Origin: Siphonodentalium dalli
Lineage: Eukaryota > Mollusca > Scaphopoda > Gadilida > Siphonodentaliidae
DNA length: 64,000 bases
NCBI GenBank assembly: GCA_032622095.1
Contig: CP136063.1
Span: forward strand, 266,839,426 to 266,903,425
Direction of reading: 5' to 3'
Shown here: piece after piece, positions 1 to 57,479 of the stretch
Numbering within the stretch: the first letter of the stretch is position 1
How the letters are laid out: each line of letters starts with the position of its first letter
Program-made: the position numbers and the translations under genes
Notes under the pieces: generated by a model
The model's database searches: none
What the model saw: the letters and a program-made list of their open reading frames with translations, nothing else
Told to the model about the DNA's origin: nothing

Positions 1-259
1 GGGGAGAATATACCGGTAAAGTCGCCCTCTAAGCTGGTTCCTGATAACAACTTTGGAGCAATCTGTCAGTCATCATGATGGTTGGTCGGATTTCAATTAC
101 CTTTTGTATGCATATGAACCACCATGGGGAGGGATATTTTCTGCCTGAAATGAATTTTGTCCATTCCTTTGTTGCAGAGTTATTGCCCTTAGAGTAAAAA
201 TGTTTATGCGCCAAATCGGGTTCTCTGTACTGTATCTCAGTCATTGCACATGTACTGTG

Positions 260-474
260 CAGTAAAGCCCTAATTAATCGACTCCTTTAACCACAGCAGA
301 ATTATGGGTAACTTTTAAGGATTTAGTCGGAAATACGGCTTGTTGCCATTCATCGGAAAGCTCTCCCCGAGAGCTTTCCGATGAATGGCAACAAGCCATA
401 TTTCCGACTAAATCCTGAAAAGTTACCCATAATTCTGCTGTGGTTAAAGGAGTGGATTAATTAGGGCATTACTG
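260..474. mobile_element. Mar-A palindromic MITE
   Basis: Near-perfect 215-bp inverted repeat. The outer TIR is CAGTAAAGCCCTAATTAATC and its complement; the centre is CTCTCCCCGAGAGCTTTCCG. It ends in CTG followed by TA, as expected for mariner-type TA insertion. Confidence 0.85.
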
Positions 475-651
475 TACTATTGTAGGTTATGTTTGAAAGA
501 TCTTTAGTATGCTCATGAGGCAGTATGAAGGGAACCATATCCACATGTAACAGGTTTTCTCCATTCATTTCTTCTGAAGTTTTGCCATTTGGAGTTTAAA
601 ATATGTCCTGGCATCGCTGTACTAGTATATTACGTTGGATGTGAATGATAC

Positions 652-788
652 GGAAATGCATTAAATAATCGACTCCTTAACCACAGTAGAATTATGGGTA
701 ATTTTTCAGGATATTTCCAACTAAATTCTGAAAAATTACACTTAATTCTGCTGTGGTTAAGGAGTCAATTATTTAGGGCATTAGTGTA
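652..788. mobile_element. Mar-A MITE, centre deleted
   Basis: Both arms (TTAAATAATCGACTCCTTAA and TTAAGGAGTCAATTATTTAG) are present, but the GGCTTGTTGCC...CCGATGAATGG central hairpin is missing. The outer TIR is degraded. Confidence 0.7.
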
Positions 789-1163
789 TTTGGTTTATTA
801 ATGAATAACAATAGGATGAAGGATATCACATGCAATAGGCTTTGTACAGCTGTCGCTGGTTGTGCATGACATCTCTCGTTTTGAGCCATCTTTAGAATTT
901 AATAAACCTGAGCAAAAAGTCACCATTGTGGTGGATACTCTGTGCGGTGCATTTTTTTTTATCACGTGAGGACTGTGTATAGGACAGCAATAAGTACATG
1001 TACTGGTACATGTCCCTTTCGATATGAGTGAGACTGGTGTTGCATGTACTAGTACCGTAGCTGGACTGAAAACTTATTCACTAAGTAACATGATAAGTAA
1101 CATGATAAGTAACATGATAAGCAATTTATCTCATTTTTAATAGTTTTCATTATTATTGTGATT
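789..1163. other. No gene seen; short tandem repeat
   Basis: AT-rich unique-looking DNA with a 15-bp unit (AAGTAACATGATAAG) repeated about three times at 1084-1124. Nothing else was recognised. Confidence 0.5.
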
Positions 1164-1171
1164 AATACTAG

Positions 1172-1545
1172 CAGGGGCGCCGGAAGAGGGGGGCAGATGG
1201 GGCAGCTGACCCCCCTGCCCTTGACCAAGGGGGCGAGCGGGGGCAGAACTTGCCCTTTTTCTGGAGACAGAAAATGCTTTTTGTGTGTTTAATCTCGTGT
1301 TTTTATAGGAAAATGTCACTTTTTTGGTCCAAATACCACCAATTTCACAAGGAATATTAATTTTTTGTCAATTTTATCACAAAACGGCCATAAAAACCGA
1401 CAAATACCTTTAAAATAGGGATTGTTGCCACAATGAATTTATGGTTATTTTCTCGAATTTGCGGAGAAAATGCCCTTTTTTGCAGAAAAGTGCCCTTTTT
1501 GTAGGCTCTGCCCCCCCCTGCCCTTGGATGCTTCCGGCACCCCTG
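1172..1545. mobile_element. Element F, hAT-type nonautonomous
   Basis: Bounded by CAGGGGCGCCGGAAG and CTTCCGGCACCCCTG. Flanked by AATACTAG (1164-1171) and AGTACTAG (1546-1553), an 8-bp duplication with one mismatch, as expected for hAT. A second copy lies at 9623-10003 in the other orientation. Confidence 0.8.
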
Positions 1546-1849
1546 AGTACTAGTACATGTACATGTACCATATGCATGTATTGTACCGATAACTAAGATT
1601 ATGGTATATTATATTATATTTTTCCTAAAGATTAAGACTAATAAATCGGGGCAACAAAACTACATGTACTATTGTACTACATGTACATGTACATTTATCG
1701 GGTAGTACCCAACTGATTAGAGTAATATTTCTGGAGACTGTCACTTGTAGAAAAAAATATGTACCTGTCACCACATACCATACCATCTAGGTTCAGTTGT
1801 CTGATATGTAGAGAGATAGACATCTCAAGTCCTAAATACTGTACAAGTA

Positions 1850-2202
1850 CCCCGCTGGACAAAACAAGTGTCCATTGGCACCGCAGTGTATTTGCCGTTC
1901 GGCCGCGGTGTCAGAGTTTGTAACTGCAGTTGAGCACCGCGGCCGAACAGCAAGTTCACTGCGTCCGAACGGCAACTACCCTCGCGGCCGAATGACATGT
2001 ACACCGTGGTTAGATTTCTGGTTTGTATTGTCTTTTTTCAGTTTAATGAAAGTACACCGCGCCAACTACACCATGCCAAATAGCAAGTAAACCGCGGCCC
2101 AACTGTAGTTAGCCAGTGGAGCCGCGGTGTAGTTGCATTTCGGCCATGGTGGCAATGCTAACCACACCGCAGTTAAGTGGACACTTGTTTTGTCCAGCAG
2201 GG
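1850..2202. mobile_element. Element E, GC-rich palindrome with CCGCGG motifs
   Basis: Ends CCCGCTGGACAAAACAAGTG and CACTTGTTTTGTCCAGCAGG, flanked by TA on both sides. The interior repeats a CCGTTCGGCCGCGGTG-like motif many times in both orientations. Related copy at 45665-45868. Confidence 0.75.
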
Positions 2203-2380
2203 TACATGTTCTCAAATGTACAAATGTAGTACTGATATATGTAACACCATTGCCTGCCATAGGGTACTAGTATGTACATCTAGCAGTGGATCTGTATGTT
2301 CCCTGAATTACATGTATTTTTACACTTTGCATTTGTTGTACAAGAATTGTAAATTGTGTTGCTCAATCCTTTCATTGCAG

Positions 2381-49160
<46,780 letters not shown>

Positions 49161-49185
49161 GTTTTATCTCAAATATCAATCTTCC

Positions 49186-49636
49186 TTAACCTTTTCATGA
49201 CAGGAGCTGCATTAAAAATCCTGTGCCAGTGCATCCTCTTAAATATGCGAGTCTCCCATTGGGAGCCTCGCATATATAAGTGAGTGCATTGGATTACAAG
49301 GTCAAGGTAAATATTGTTAGGCCAATGTATTCTCTTATATATATGTGAGGCTCCTTATGGGAGATTTGCATATATAAGCGAATGCATTGGATTACAAGGG
49401 TAAGGTAAATATTGTTAGGCCAATTTATTCTCTTATATATATGTGAGGCTCCTTATGGGAGATTTGCATATATAAGCGAATGCATTGGATTACAAGGGTA
49501 AGGTAAATATTGTTAGGCCAATGTATTCTTTTATATATATGCGAGGCTCCTTATGGGAGACTCGCATATATAAGAGAATACATTGGCACATGGTTTTCAA
49601 AAAATTTCAGAAAGCTCCAGTCATCAAAAGGTTTAA
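49186..49636. mobile_element. TTAA-3 element with internally amplified hairpin
   Basis: TTAACCTTTTCATGACAGGA to CCAGTCATCAAAAGGTTTAA. A unit of about 120 bp (GTAAATATTGTTAGGCCAAT plus a hairpin) is repeated three times inside. It starts 26 bp after the gene's stop codon. Confidence 0.8.
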
Positions 49637-49886
49637 GGGACATAAGGCACTCGTCAGGGATAAATGTGAAAAATCAAAAATGTTTATAAAACCCTCATTA
49701 CTATGAAGGATATAGATATATATATGGACTTTGTTCTTATATTTATTATTGATAACTGTCCAGTGATGAGGTTTTACATGTTGAAATCATTGTTATGTAA
49801 ACATTACTGTTACAGTGGAATTACCAATGAAGGGCCAATAAAATACCAAAGTTTAATCAAAACTTGATGGTAAATATTGGAAAAGG

Positions 49887-50270
49887 TTAACCCTTTACCC
49901 AACAGAAGGGCCCTGTGCCAATGCATTCTCTTATATATGCGAGTCGACCATAGGTCACCTTGCATATATAAGAGAATGCATTGGCTGAACACATTAAAAA
50001 TTATAAAATTGTTAAAGAATGTAAGAAAAAATGGTAAGATTTTGTTTAGGCCAATGCATTCTCTTATATATGCGAGGCGACCTATGGTCGACTCGCATAT
50101 ATAAGAGAATGCATTGGCACAGGGCTAACTGTAACTATCACAATGTGGTCAAGGAGCCGGTTCCAATGATACCCATATTTGTATGGTTCTATTGAGACAG
50201 ACCGAAGATATTTTAGGGTGTTGAAGCTTTATTTGGCCGGTTTTGGCCGTTTTGTTGGGTAAAGGGTTAA
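49887..50270. mobile_element. TTAA-1 element
   Basis: TTAACCCTTTACCCAACAGA to TTGTTGGGTAAAGGGTTAA, two 68-bp hairpins. Confidence 0.88.
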
Positions 50271-50324
50271 ATCATTTAAAATATTCTGAAAGTCATATTC
50301 AGACTTAAATATTTGAACTTACTA

Positions 50325-50915
50325 TAGCCATGCTCTTATTAATCGACGTCTTTAACAAGGTTGTACCATACAGTAATGCCCTAAGTATCGACCTCTTAAC
50401 CAAAGCAGAATTATGGGTAACTTTTCAGGATTTAAATCCTGAAAAGTTACCCATAATTCTGCTTTGGTTAAGAGGTCGATTACTTATGGCATTACTGTAG
50501 GTCGTTAATGACAGCGGATATAGAGAAATTCAACCAGTCAAGTGATCGACATGCAGCATCCTTGGGTAATTTTCTGCTGTACTAGTAATAATTTTTTGGG
50601 ACAGCTGTACTCCGCATTAATTTTTCACATGGCCGCCTTACACCCAGTCCAGTTTTTCGTGAGTGCCTTGCACTGCATTAACTATACACAAAATATTTCA
50701 ATTAATAAAAAATTTACGGTTTAATCAATATTCGAAGTTGGTCATTGACCGACATTCTCAATTGCATCATCAATGCAGTGTCATGGCATGCCAAATATAT
50801 ACACTCTCACTGGTGGTGATAATGCTGATCGCATCAACTTGGTCGAGTAACTCAGTAATATCGGTCACATGGTCAACATCGTTAAGGAGGGTCGATTAAT
50901 TAGAGCATATAGCTG
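50325..50915. mobile_element. Mar-B element with nested Mar-A
   Basis: Ends AGCCATGCTCTTATTAATCG and CGATTAATTAGAGCATATAG then CTG and TA; the inner ends AACAAGGTTGTACCA / TGGTCAACATCGTTAA match Mar-B at 34901. Confidence 0.7.
50371..50497. mobile_element. Mar-A MITE, short form, nested in Mar-B
   Basis: CAGTAATGCCCTAAGTATCG to its complement, TA on both sides; the arms meet at TTTCAGGATTTAAATCCTGA without the central hairpin. Confidence 0.85.
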
Positions 50916-50917
50916 TA

Positions 50918-51976
50918 CATGATTATCGATGTTTGTAGACAAATTACTGTAACAGTTTTGTTTACATGATAAAGGTTTTAGCATGCAAATTTCTTTATTG
51001 GAGAATAATTAGTAATGAACAAAGTTTATCTATTTCTCTGTATTCTTCTTAGTGGTGACGTTTTGACTGATGTTTATATTTTTTGGACATTTACCCACAG
51101 CGACTTCCTTAGGTCTCTTTAATTCCAGACAAAAATTATTTTCGAGTATAATGTCAACATATGATCAGTTAAAACCTAGTGGTGTCTTAACTGTTCCACA
51201 AACAGTTCGAGAGGAACCCACCACATTGTTTGATGGATATCCATGATGTTTTGATGCATAAATTGATATGCATCACCATCTGCACAGGCCTTTAGACAGT
51301 TTCTATGTTTTAAATTGTTTTGGAAGATATGGTTACTATGGTTACACAACACTGAGTAATCATAGATACCTATGAGTAAAACATCAGATCATTAATAATA
51401 AGAATTTGTTGTGGTTAGAATTGACGATACATTATAAGTTAGGCGACTAATAATAAAATCTAGGTTCTCAGGCAATTAAATGGAAAATTGAATGAGGGAA
51501 GGAGGCTTTTTATTAATTTTTCTGATAACTCTAATAAGTATGGATAATTTTATGGAATAAAATCCTCCGATTTTCTATCCAATCTATAGAATTATCATTC
51601 AATGCATTTTAACCGTCACATTTCCAACAGAAACCTATCCAAATTTCCAATTGTGGATAAATTTAAAATTGAGAGGTTTTTGCAAATATTTGTTTTGATG
51701 AGGCCCTCTTTGGGTGATGCGTTATTTGGTTTCATTAATTGAATGCCGTTATACTTTTTGTCCACAGTGATATATATGCTATGCTGAATGTTATAACTAT
51801 TGTTGAGCAAATGTCTTGCCAGTATTGTTAATGTAATTATAATTATTTTTTATTTTAACGGAATGGGGCTAATTTGAATATCAGAATCTTGTCATAATTA
51901 GTATAATTCACTGTTGGTAAGCCTGGGAATCCATGCAGTCATTTATCTGGGCCGATACCACAGGGACTTCTCAATA
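50918..51976. other. Intergenic; nothing seen
   Basis: AT-rich DNA without recognisable features. Confidence 0.5.
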
Positions 51977-52032
51977 AGACATACAAGCAAAAAAATTAAT
52001 TAATTGAATTAATATTAAAAGAGTGTGCCACT

Positions 52033-52925
52033 TTAACCCTTTGAGTGCCAGGGGCCGATCTCATCGGCCCTAAACCTACAAAATAAGTCTGTTAAAGGGG
52101 TACTGTACACAGAGATAGGCGATTTTTTTGATTTACTCCCATTGAAATAACTTTCAAGTTAGATTGTTTTCGTGTTATATGAGTTTCGTATAAACCTAAT
52201 TTAGCGATGAAAATCTTAATCTTGGAAACAAAAATATTACGATTTCAAACTACGCGCCATGGTTTGACCTTCACCGGAGAAGACGCATGTCGCAGAAAGA
52301 ACCGGAAGTTCGTTGCTCACAGTTTCGATTGATGCCTTCAATCTCTTCCATCGAACAATCTCACTCCCTTTAAAATTACTTGACGCTTTATGACTCTTGT
52401 TTCTTTCTCCTTTTTCCGAATCGGTTATAACGGGCCTTCCTTTTGCAGGTAACATGTTTTGTTTGCACTCAATAATGTTCGCGAACGGCCGTCGATAAAA
52501 GACACACAACAGATGCGATTTCAAGAACGGTAACTCGTAATGGCATAATTCTCCATTTTATGACTCCAGCCATAAATTATTTTATATTAAATAATTCAAT
52601 GTTACTTTTACGATAGCCTGTTAACCGGAACTTTTTCAGTAGACATCGTCGACTCGAATTAGTTATTTTATAATATAATATTCATATTAGATCGCTATTG
52701 TCACCGGGAATTTATTGAAATTGGGGTACAGTACCCCTTTAAAGAATATAAGAATAAATTATTAAAATTGTAAAAAAAAAAAAAAAAAAAAAAAAACATT
52801 GTTAGGCCAATGCATTCTCTTATATATGCGAGGCGACCTATGGTCGACTCGCATATATAAGAGAATGCATTGGCACAGGGTATATGGGTTGATACAAAAA
52901 TCGGACCTGGCACTCAAAGGGTTAA
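52033..52925. mobile_element. TTAA-2 element with nested TTAA-D
   Basis: TTAACCCTTTGAGTGCCAGG to CCTGGCACTCAAAGGGTTAA, one intact hairpin, split by TTAA-D inside GTCTGTTAAAG. Confidence 0.87.
52092..52742. mobile_element. TTAA-D element (651 bp)
   Basis: TTAAAGGGGTACTGTACAC to ACAGTACCCCTTTAA; TTAA at both ends, restoring the TTAA-2 consensus if removed. It carries a 95-codon - strand frame (52237-52524) reading GSEIVRWKRLKASIETVSNE and onward to a stop. That frame may be a remnant of an autonomous element's protein. Confidence 0.82.
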
Positions 52926-52984
52926 GACATACAAGCAAAAAATTAATTAATTGAATTAAAATTAAAAGAGTGTGCCACTTTAAC

Positions 52985-53866
52985 ACATATTTCTAATGAC
53001 ATATTACTGCTCAAGGGGTTTATCAAGATCGAGTACATCCTCAATTCTAACTCCTATAACTCACGATCGCCTAATCCCATTCCTAAAATTCCAATGCCAA
53101 ACGCTCAATTAGAAGTTTAGAATTTTATCAACCTTCGATAGACTTGAAAACTCATAAAACGGACAGTAAACAAAAACAAAATCTGAGTAGGTATGTTTTG
53201 AGATTTTGAGATACCTGTTAATAAATTATGTATTCATAATTATTGGGTTTGAACAAGCCATGTCCATTTAAGACCAACCACAGCATATTTTACTGCAAAT
53301 CAGCTTACTTTCTGATAATGTATAAACTTATTTTTGAGCAATTTCAGACTTTCAAACTGGCCCTGACCTTTTAAAAAAATCCAGCTTTTGACATAGCTGC
53401 AATCTAAATTATAAAAATTGTAATAGATGGCATCTGATATGTGTATTGCACCATCTGATAAGTCGATTGCATCATCTTAGTACAGTGGATTTACTTCACA
53501 CTTTGGTCAAGCCCAATGCTAAATTAGAACACAGAACTTTATGCACCTGTCGCCACGAACACTACATGATTTGATGAGTATTTTATTTTGAAATCATTAT
53601 GGTTGACACTTTGTTCTGTGGAATGTCAACTTACTGTTGAAAATAGTTTATTTAAATATTTATTTTTAATAATGGTTCACATGGGGTGTGATTCCACATC
53701 AATACCTACTTCATAACTTGCTTGAAATGCTAGCAACATATCATGCCTGGCAATTTCAACATTCGTTTGTTTCTATATTGTCCAAAGATATCTGCAAGCT
53801 ATCAGACTAATGGGCTATCCCAGCAAATAATTTTTGGATACTGGAAAAACCTAAATATCAAACAGA
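52985..53866. other. Intergenic; nothing seen
   Basis: AT-rich, no recognisable features. Confidence 0.5.
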
Positions 53867-54079
53867 CAGTAATGCCCTAAATAATCAAATCCTTAACCAC
53901 AGCAGAATTATGGGTAATATTTCAGGATTTAGTCAGAAATATGGCTTATTGCCATTCATCGGAAAGCTCTCACTGAGAGCTTTCCGATGAATGGCAACAA
54001 GCCATATTTCCAACTAAATCCTGAAAAATTACCCATAATTCTGCTGTGGTTAAGGAGTGGATTATTAAGGGCATTACTG
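53867..54079. mobile_element. Mar-A palindromic MITE
   Basis: 213-bp foldback, TIR CAGTAATGCCCTAAATAATC, centre CTCTCACTGAGAGC. The left flank is GA rather than TA, so that side has mutated. Confidence 0.85.
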
Positions 54080-54879
54080 TAGGTAAAGAAAACAATAAAT
54101 ACCCGATTCTATATGCGACATCTGACCCCCATTTTCGAGCCAAAACAGTAAACATGTAATTGAGGTATGTGAGCTGCCGCTTGTTTTGTTGTAATATTGT
54201 CATTGTATACATATTTAAACTGTGATTACTTCTGAGCCAGATTATATTATATACACAAGATTTGTTATACATTAATATTTGTTTTGTGCTGGCTAAAGTA
54301 GCATTCAGACGAATCCATTGCGTTGATGCGTGCATTGCATATATAATTTGACACGATTGGTTGTCTGCGTTAAGCCGTTTACATGGGCGCTCATGTTGCA
54401 TTATATTGCAGAGCTGCCGATTATTAATTGTTGCTAATAAATTTGATATTGGAATAAATTCAATATTGCAAATCAATCTATCTGTAATAAATTAATTGTA
54501 CGATAATGCTAAACCTGTCAAATCACAACAACTAACACTTTATTTACATAAATACAAGTTGATTTTCCTTCTCAAGAAACGTCATGACGCATCGCAGCCA
54601 TCTAAACGTGTTGTCAGTATTTTCAATGCAACGCACGCAACTGACTCGTATGAACACTACTTTAATTGATTTTTTTTCTTGAATGGCTGTTTTATTTTAA
54701 CTAGACGTATACATCCTCTGCTATCTGTGATTTATTGATTGAATTTTATTAATATTTAAGTCATTAAATATTCTCATTCTCGTTGCAAGTTGCTTCCACA
54801 AAATATGGTGGTTCAGGAAATATTGTCATGGGTTAACTCCATTTATATGAACATTTAAGCATTTTAACTAACATTATAC
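54080..54879. other. Intergenic; nothing assigned
   Basis: A 168-codon - strand frame ends in this AT-rich DNA, but it overlaps the Mar-A copy and has no family features. Confidence 0.45.
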
Positions 54880-55027
54880 AGTTGTTGCCCGATGTCGAGG
54901 GAGACATTGAGATTTGTCACCCGCTCGAGAACGGAATGTCTCCCGAGGAGCACAGCTCCGAGGGAGACATTCCGTTCTCGAGCGGGTGACAAATCTCAAT
55001 GTCTCCCGAGAAGAAGGACAACAACTG
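54880..55027. mobile_element. 148-bp perfect-arm palindrome I
   Basis: Arms CAGTTGTTGCCC...GGGAGACATTGAGATTTGTC and complement, centre CCGAGGAGCACAGCTCCGAG. Related motifs (GGGTGACAAAAACAATGTCT, CCCG) recur at 55865-55925, so it may be one end of a larger element. Confidence 0.7.
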
Positions 55028-55257
55028 TTTTGTTATCCGATTATACAAGAGAAAACAAATCCTTGCCATCCACACGCATGATGTTGCACTGAGTCACGAG
55101 TGCTTTCTTTCCCGATTATGTATATTTTCAGTAACTACTTATCATTCAGTTCCATAAACGATAGTCAAGCCGTTAAGCGTTTGATAATCAGCGTTTATTT
55201 ACGATCATTTTGGTGGTTAAATCGTCAATATCGGTCCAGGCAGTGTAAACCAATAAG

Positions 55258-55621
55258 CCATATATATAGGTATGTTATCACCTTCTGCAATGTGGAATAT
55301 TCAATGTCACCTTGCGCGCGGAATTTACTCGCGATGTTCATTTCATAACGGTCTTCCCCGAAAGCTATTGGGAAGTTGTCGATTTCATTAATGTACATTC
55401 ATATGTGTCAGTGCTTCAAGTACATGGCGATCCTCACACAAAAATACTTCTATGATCACATTGCAGACATCACGGAGAGGTCTGATATCATGGATAAGCG
55501 TACAGTACCATTCATTCGCGACAAACGTATGCATTACGTTGTCTACCAGCAAACATTTATAACCAACCAACCTGAAGGAATCCACTCTTTCAATCTTGCA
55601 CCATAATGTCGACATGGACAT
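55258..55621. repeat. 364-bp duplicated segment, copy 1
   Basis: Nearly identical to 57026-57389 (CATATATATAGGYATGTTAT to ATAATGTCGACATGGACAT). Both strands contain 70 to 90-codon open frames (- strand: SFRLVGYKCLLVDNVMHTFV), with no family recognised. Confidence 0.85.
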
Positions 55622-56742
55622 ATTGAATCACCGAGATGTTTCGATGTAAAAAGTACATAATAACGCTTGTCCGATAAAAGTATCAACTTAAAAGTTTGAA
55701 TATTAGTGTTCACCAAATATATGCAAATTAGCAAACACCACAACTGGTGTGTTTTGCGAATCCGTGGGGTATATAAGATCTATGATTTTTAGCACATTAT
55801 AGTGATGTGAAATAGATGAGTTACTGCAGTGTGTGTTTGGAGATATTCTTGCATTGTAACATTAGGCGGGTGACAAAAACAATGTCTCCCGGCTCAGTGG
55901 GCGACAGTGTGATTTGTCGCCCGGCACGTGACAGGACATGGGCCAATCAGAAGGGTGGAAAATAGGGAGGAAGGTAACAATGTGTTTTTAGCTCAACTTT
56001 ACAGCATAAGGTTTGAGCTATATTGCATGGGTTGGTGCCCGTAGTCCGTCCATGCGTGCTTGCATCAACAGTTTCCTTCGGCATTCTCTACAGGCCGCAT
56101 CCCTTATCCGATATTCACCAAACTTCATATGTAGCCTCAGGGTGACCTATAGATGGGAGCTATCAAATTTTGCAGGCACGATTGTGATCACCTGTAGATA
56201 AGCAGATTTCCCCAAGGGGGGAACTGCTATGCTTGACCCCCCCCCCCCCCCCCCCCATTCTGGTGTCACCCTTGAACAGTGGTAACTTATTACAAGGAAA
56301 ATAAATGGTGCAGATTAAACATTTCTAAAGTGAAGCTGTTCGTCAGGGATGGAAAATTTGAAGGGCACCAAATTTGATGAATTTTTTTATCTATATATAT
56401 TTTACCAGACGATGTGCCCGACTTCGTCCGGTCTATTCAGTGAAGAACGTTGAAAAGTATTAGGAGAAAGAAAAAAAACAATTGTTCGATCGGTCCAGAA
56501 ACATGCCTATATCAGCATATATGAGCGAGGTCAAGAACACGGTCGCACATGAAATTGGACCGCCCATGTTGTTCCCGGCATCAAAAAGGGCCTACATACC
56601 AAATTTGAGTTGGATCGGTCGAGCAGTTTTCCCGAGTCTAAAACACACGTACATACATAGACAGAAGTTCCAAAATATATAATAGATATTTAGTCATCTC
56701 CGTGATCTCAGGGAATCTTATGGTGTGGTTCACAGACACTTG
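55622..56742. repeat. Intergenic with one dispersed-repeat-like block
   Basis: A C-tract lies at 56240-56259. The block at 56395-56680 (CCAGACGATGTGCCCGACTT, TTGAGTTGGATCGGTCGAGC, ending ACATACATAGACAGAAG) resembles a LINE 3'-end-like interspersed repeat. Otherwise nothing. Confidence 0.4.
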
Positions 56743-56995
56743 AAGTGATGTGAAACACTCCGGTAGAGTAATCAAATCGAAATGGAGAATAATCTTGCTC
56801 AAAGTAGTAATTTTCACACATATTATATCCAAATTGACCACACACGGTCATTCTTATACATTAAACGAAATCATTTTCATCAGTTTATTGCTGTAGTTGC
56901 GCCCTGAATCGTGAAGTAAATATTTACAATTGAGCATAGTTCTAACAATGTTTTCTATGGAGTGGTCAGGTCAATTTGCTTCAGATTTTCGACAA

Positions 56996-57421
56996 TGTGA
57001 GTTGAATACTGCATTCCCACAGTTGGCATATATATAGGCATGTTATCACCTTCTGCAATGTGGAATATTCAATGTCGCCTTGCGCGCGGAATTTACTCGC
57101 GATGTTCATTTCATAACGGTCTTCCCCGAAAGCTATTGGGAAATTGTCGATTTCATAAATGTACATTCATATGTGTCAGTGCTTCAAGTACATGGCGATC
57201 CTCACACAAAAATACTTCTATGATCACATTGCAGACATCACGGAGAGGTCTGATATCATGGATAAGCGTACAGTACCATTCATTCGCGACAAACGTATGC
57301 ATTACGTTGTCTACCAGCAAACATTTATAACCAACCAACCTGAAGGAATCCACTCTTTCAATCTTGCACCATAATGTCGACATGGACATGTGAGTTGAAT
57401 ACTGCATTCCCACAGTTGGCA
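56996..57421. repeat. 32-bp direct repeat bracketing the inserted segment
   Basis: GTGAGTTGAATACTGCATTC plus CCACAGTTGGCA occurs at about 56998-57029 and again at 57390-57421. The single-copy equivalent is CCCAGTTGGCATAGCGCC at 17980-17997 in the intact H. Confidence 0.85.
57026..57389. repeat. 364-bp duplicated segment, copy 2, inside H
   Basis: Copy of 55258-55621 with very few differences, inserted in sequence H between 32-bp direct repeats. Confidence 0.85.
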
Positions 57422-57479
57422 TGGCGCTGAATACTAACTTATCAGTTTTACAAACCCGAACAAGTCCAAAATATGTCTT

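Larger units (their letters stand above)
51977..52984. repeat. 60-bp direct repeat flanking a TTAA-2 element
   Basis: AAGACATACAAGCAAAAA...AAAAGAGTGTGCCACTTTAA occurs at about 51977-52036 and 52924-52984 with about two differences, precisely bracketing the TTAA-2 element. Confidence 0.85.
56743..57476. mobile_element. Sequence H, second copy, interrupted
   Basis: AGTGATGTGAAACACTCCGG to CCAAAATATGTC then TTTAA; a diverged homologue of 17682-18052. It is split at CACAGTTGGCA by the 364-bp segment. Confidence 0.7.

Noticed and set aside
49186-49636. Regularly spaced repeats resembling a CRISPR array
   Set aside because: The units are long hairpins with near-identical spacers inside a TTAA-3 element in a eukaryotic genome.
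53970-54476. 168-codon - strand ORF
   Set aside because: It ends inside Mar-A and shows no conserved motif; open by chance in AT-rich DNA.
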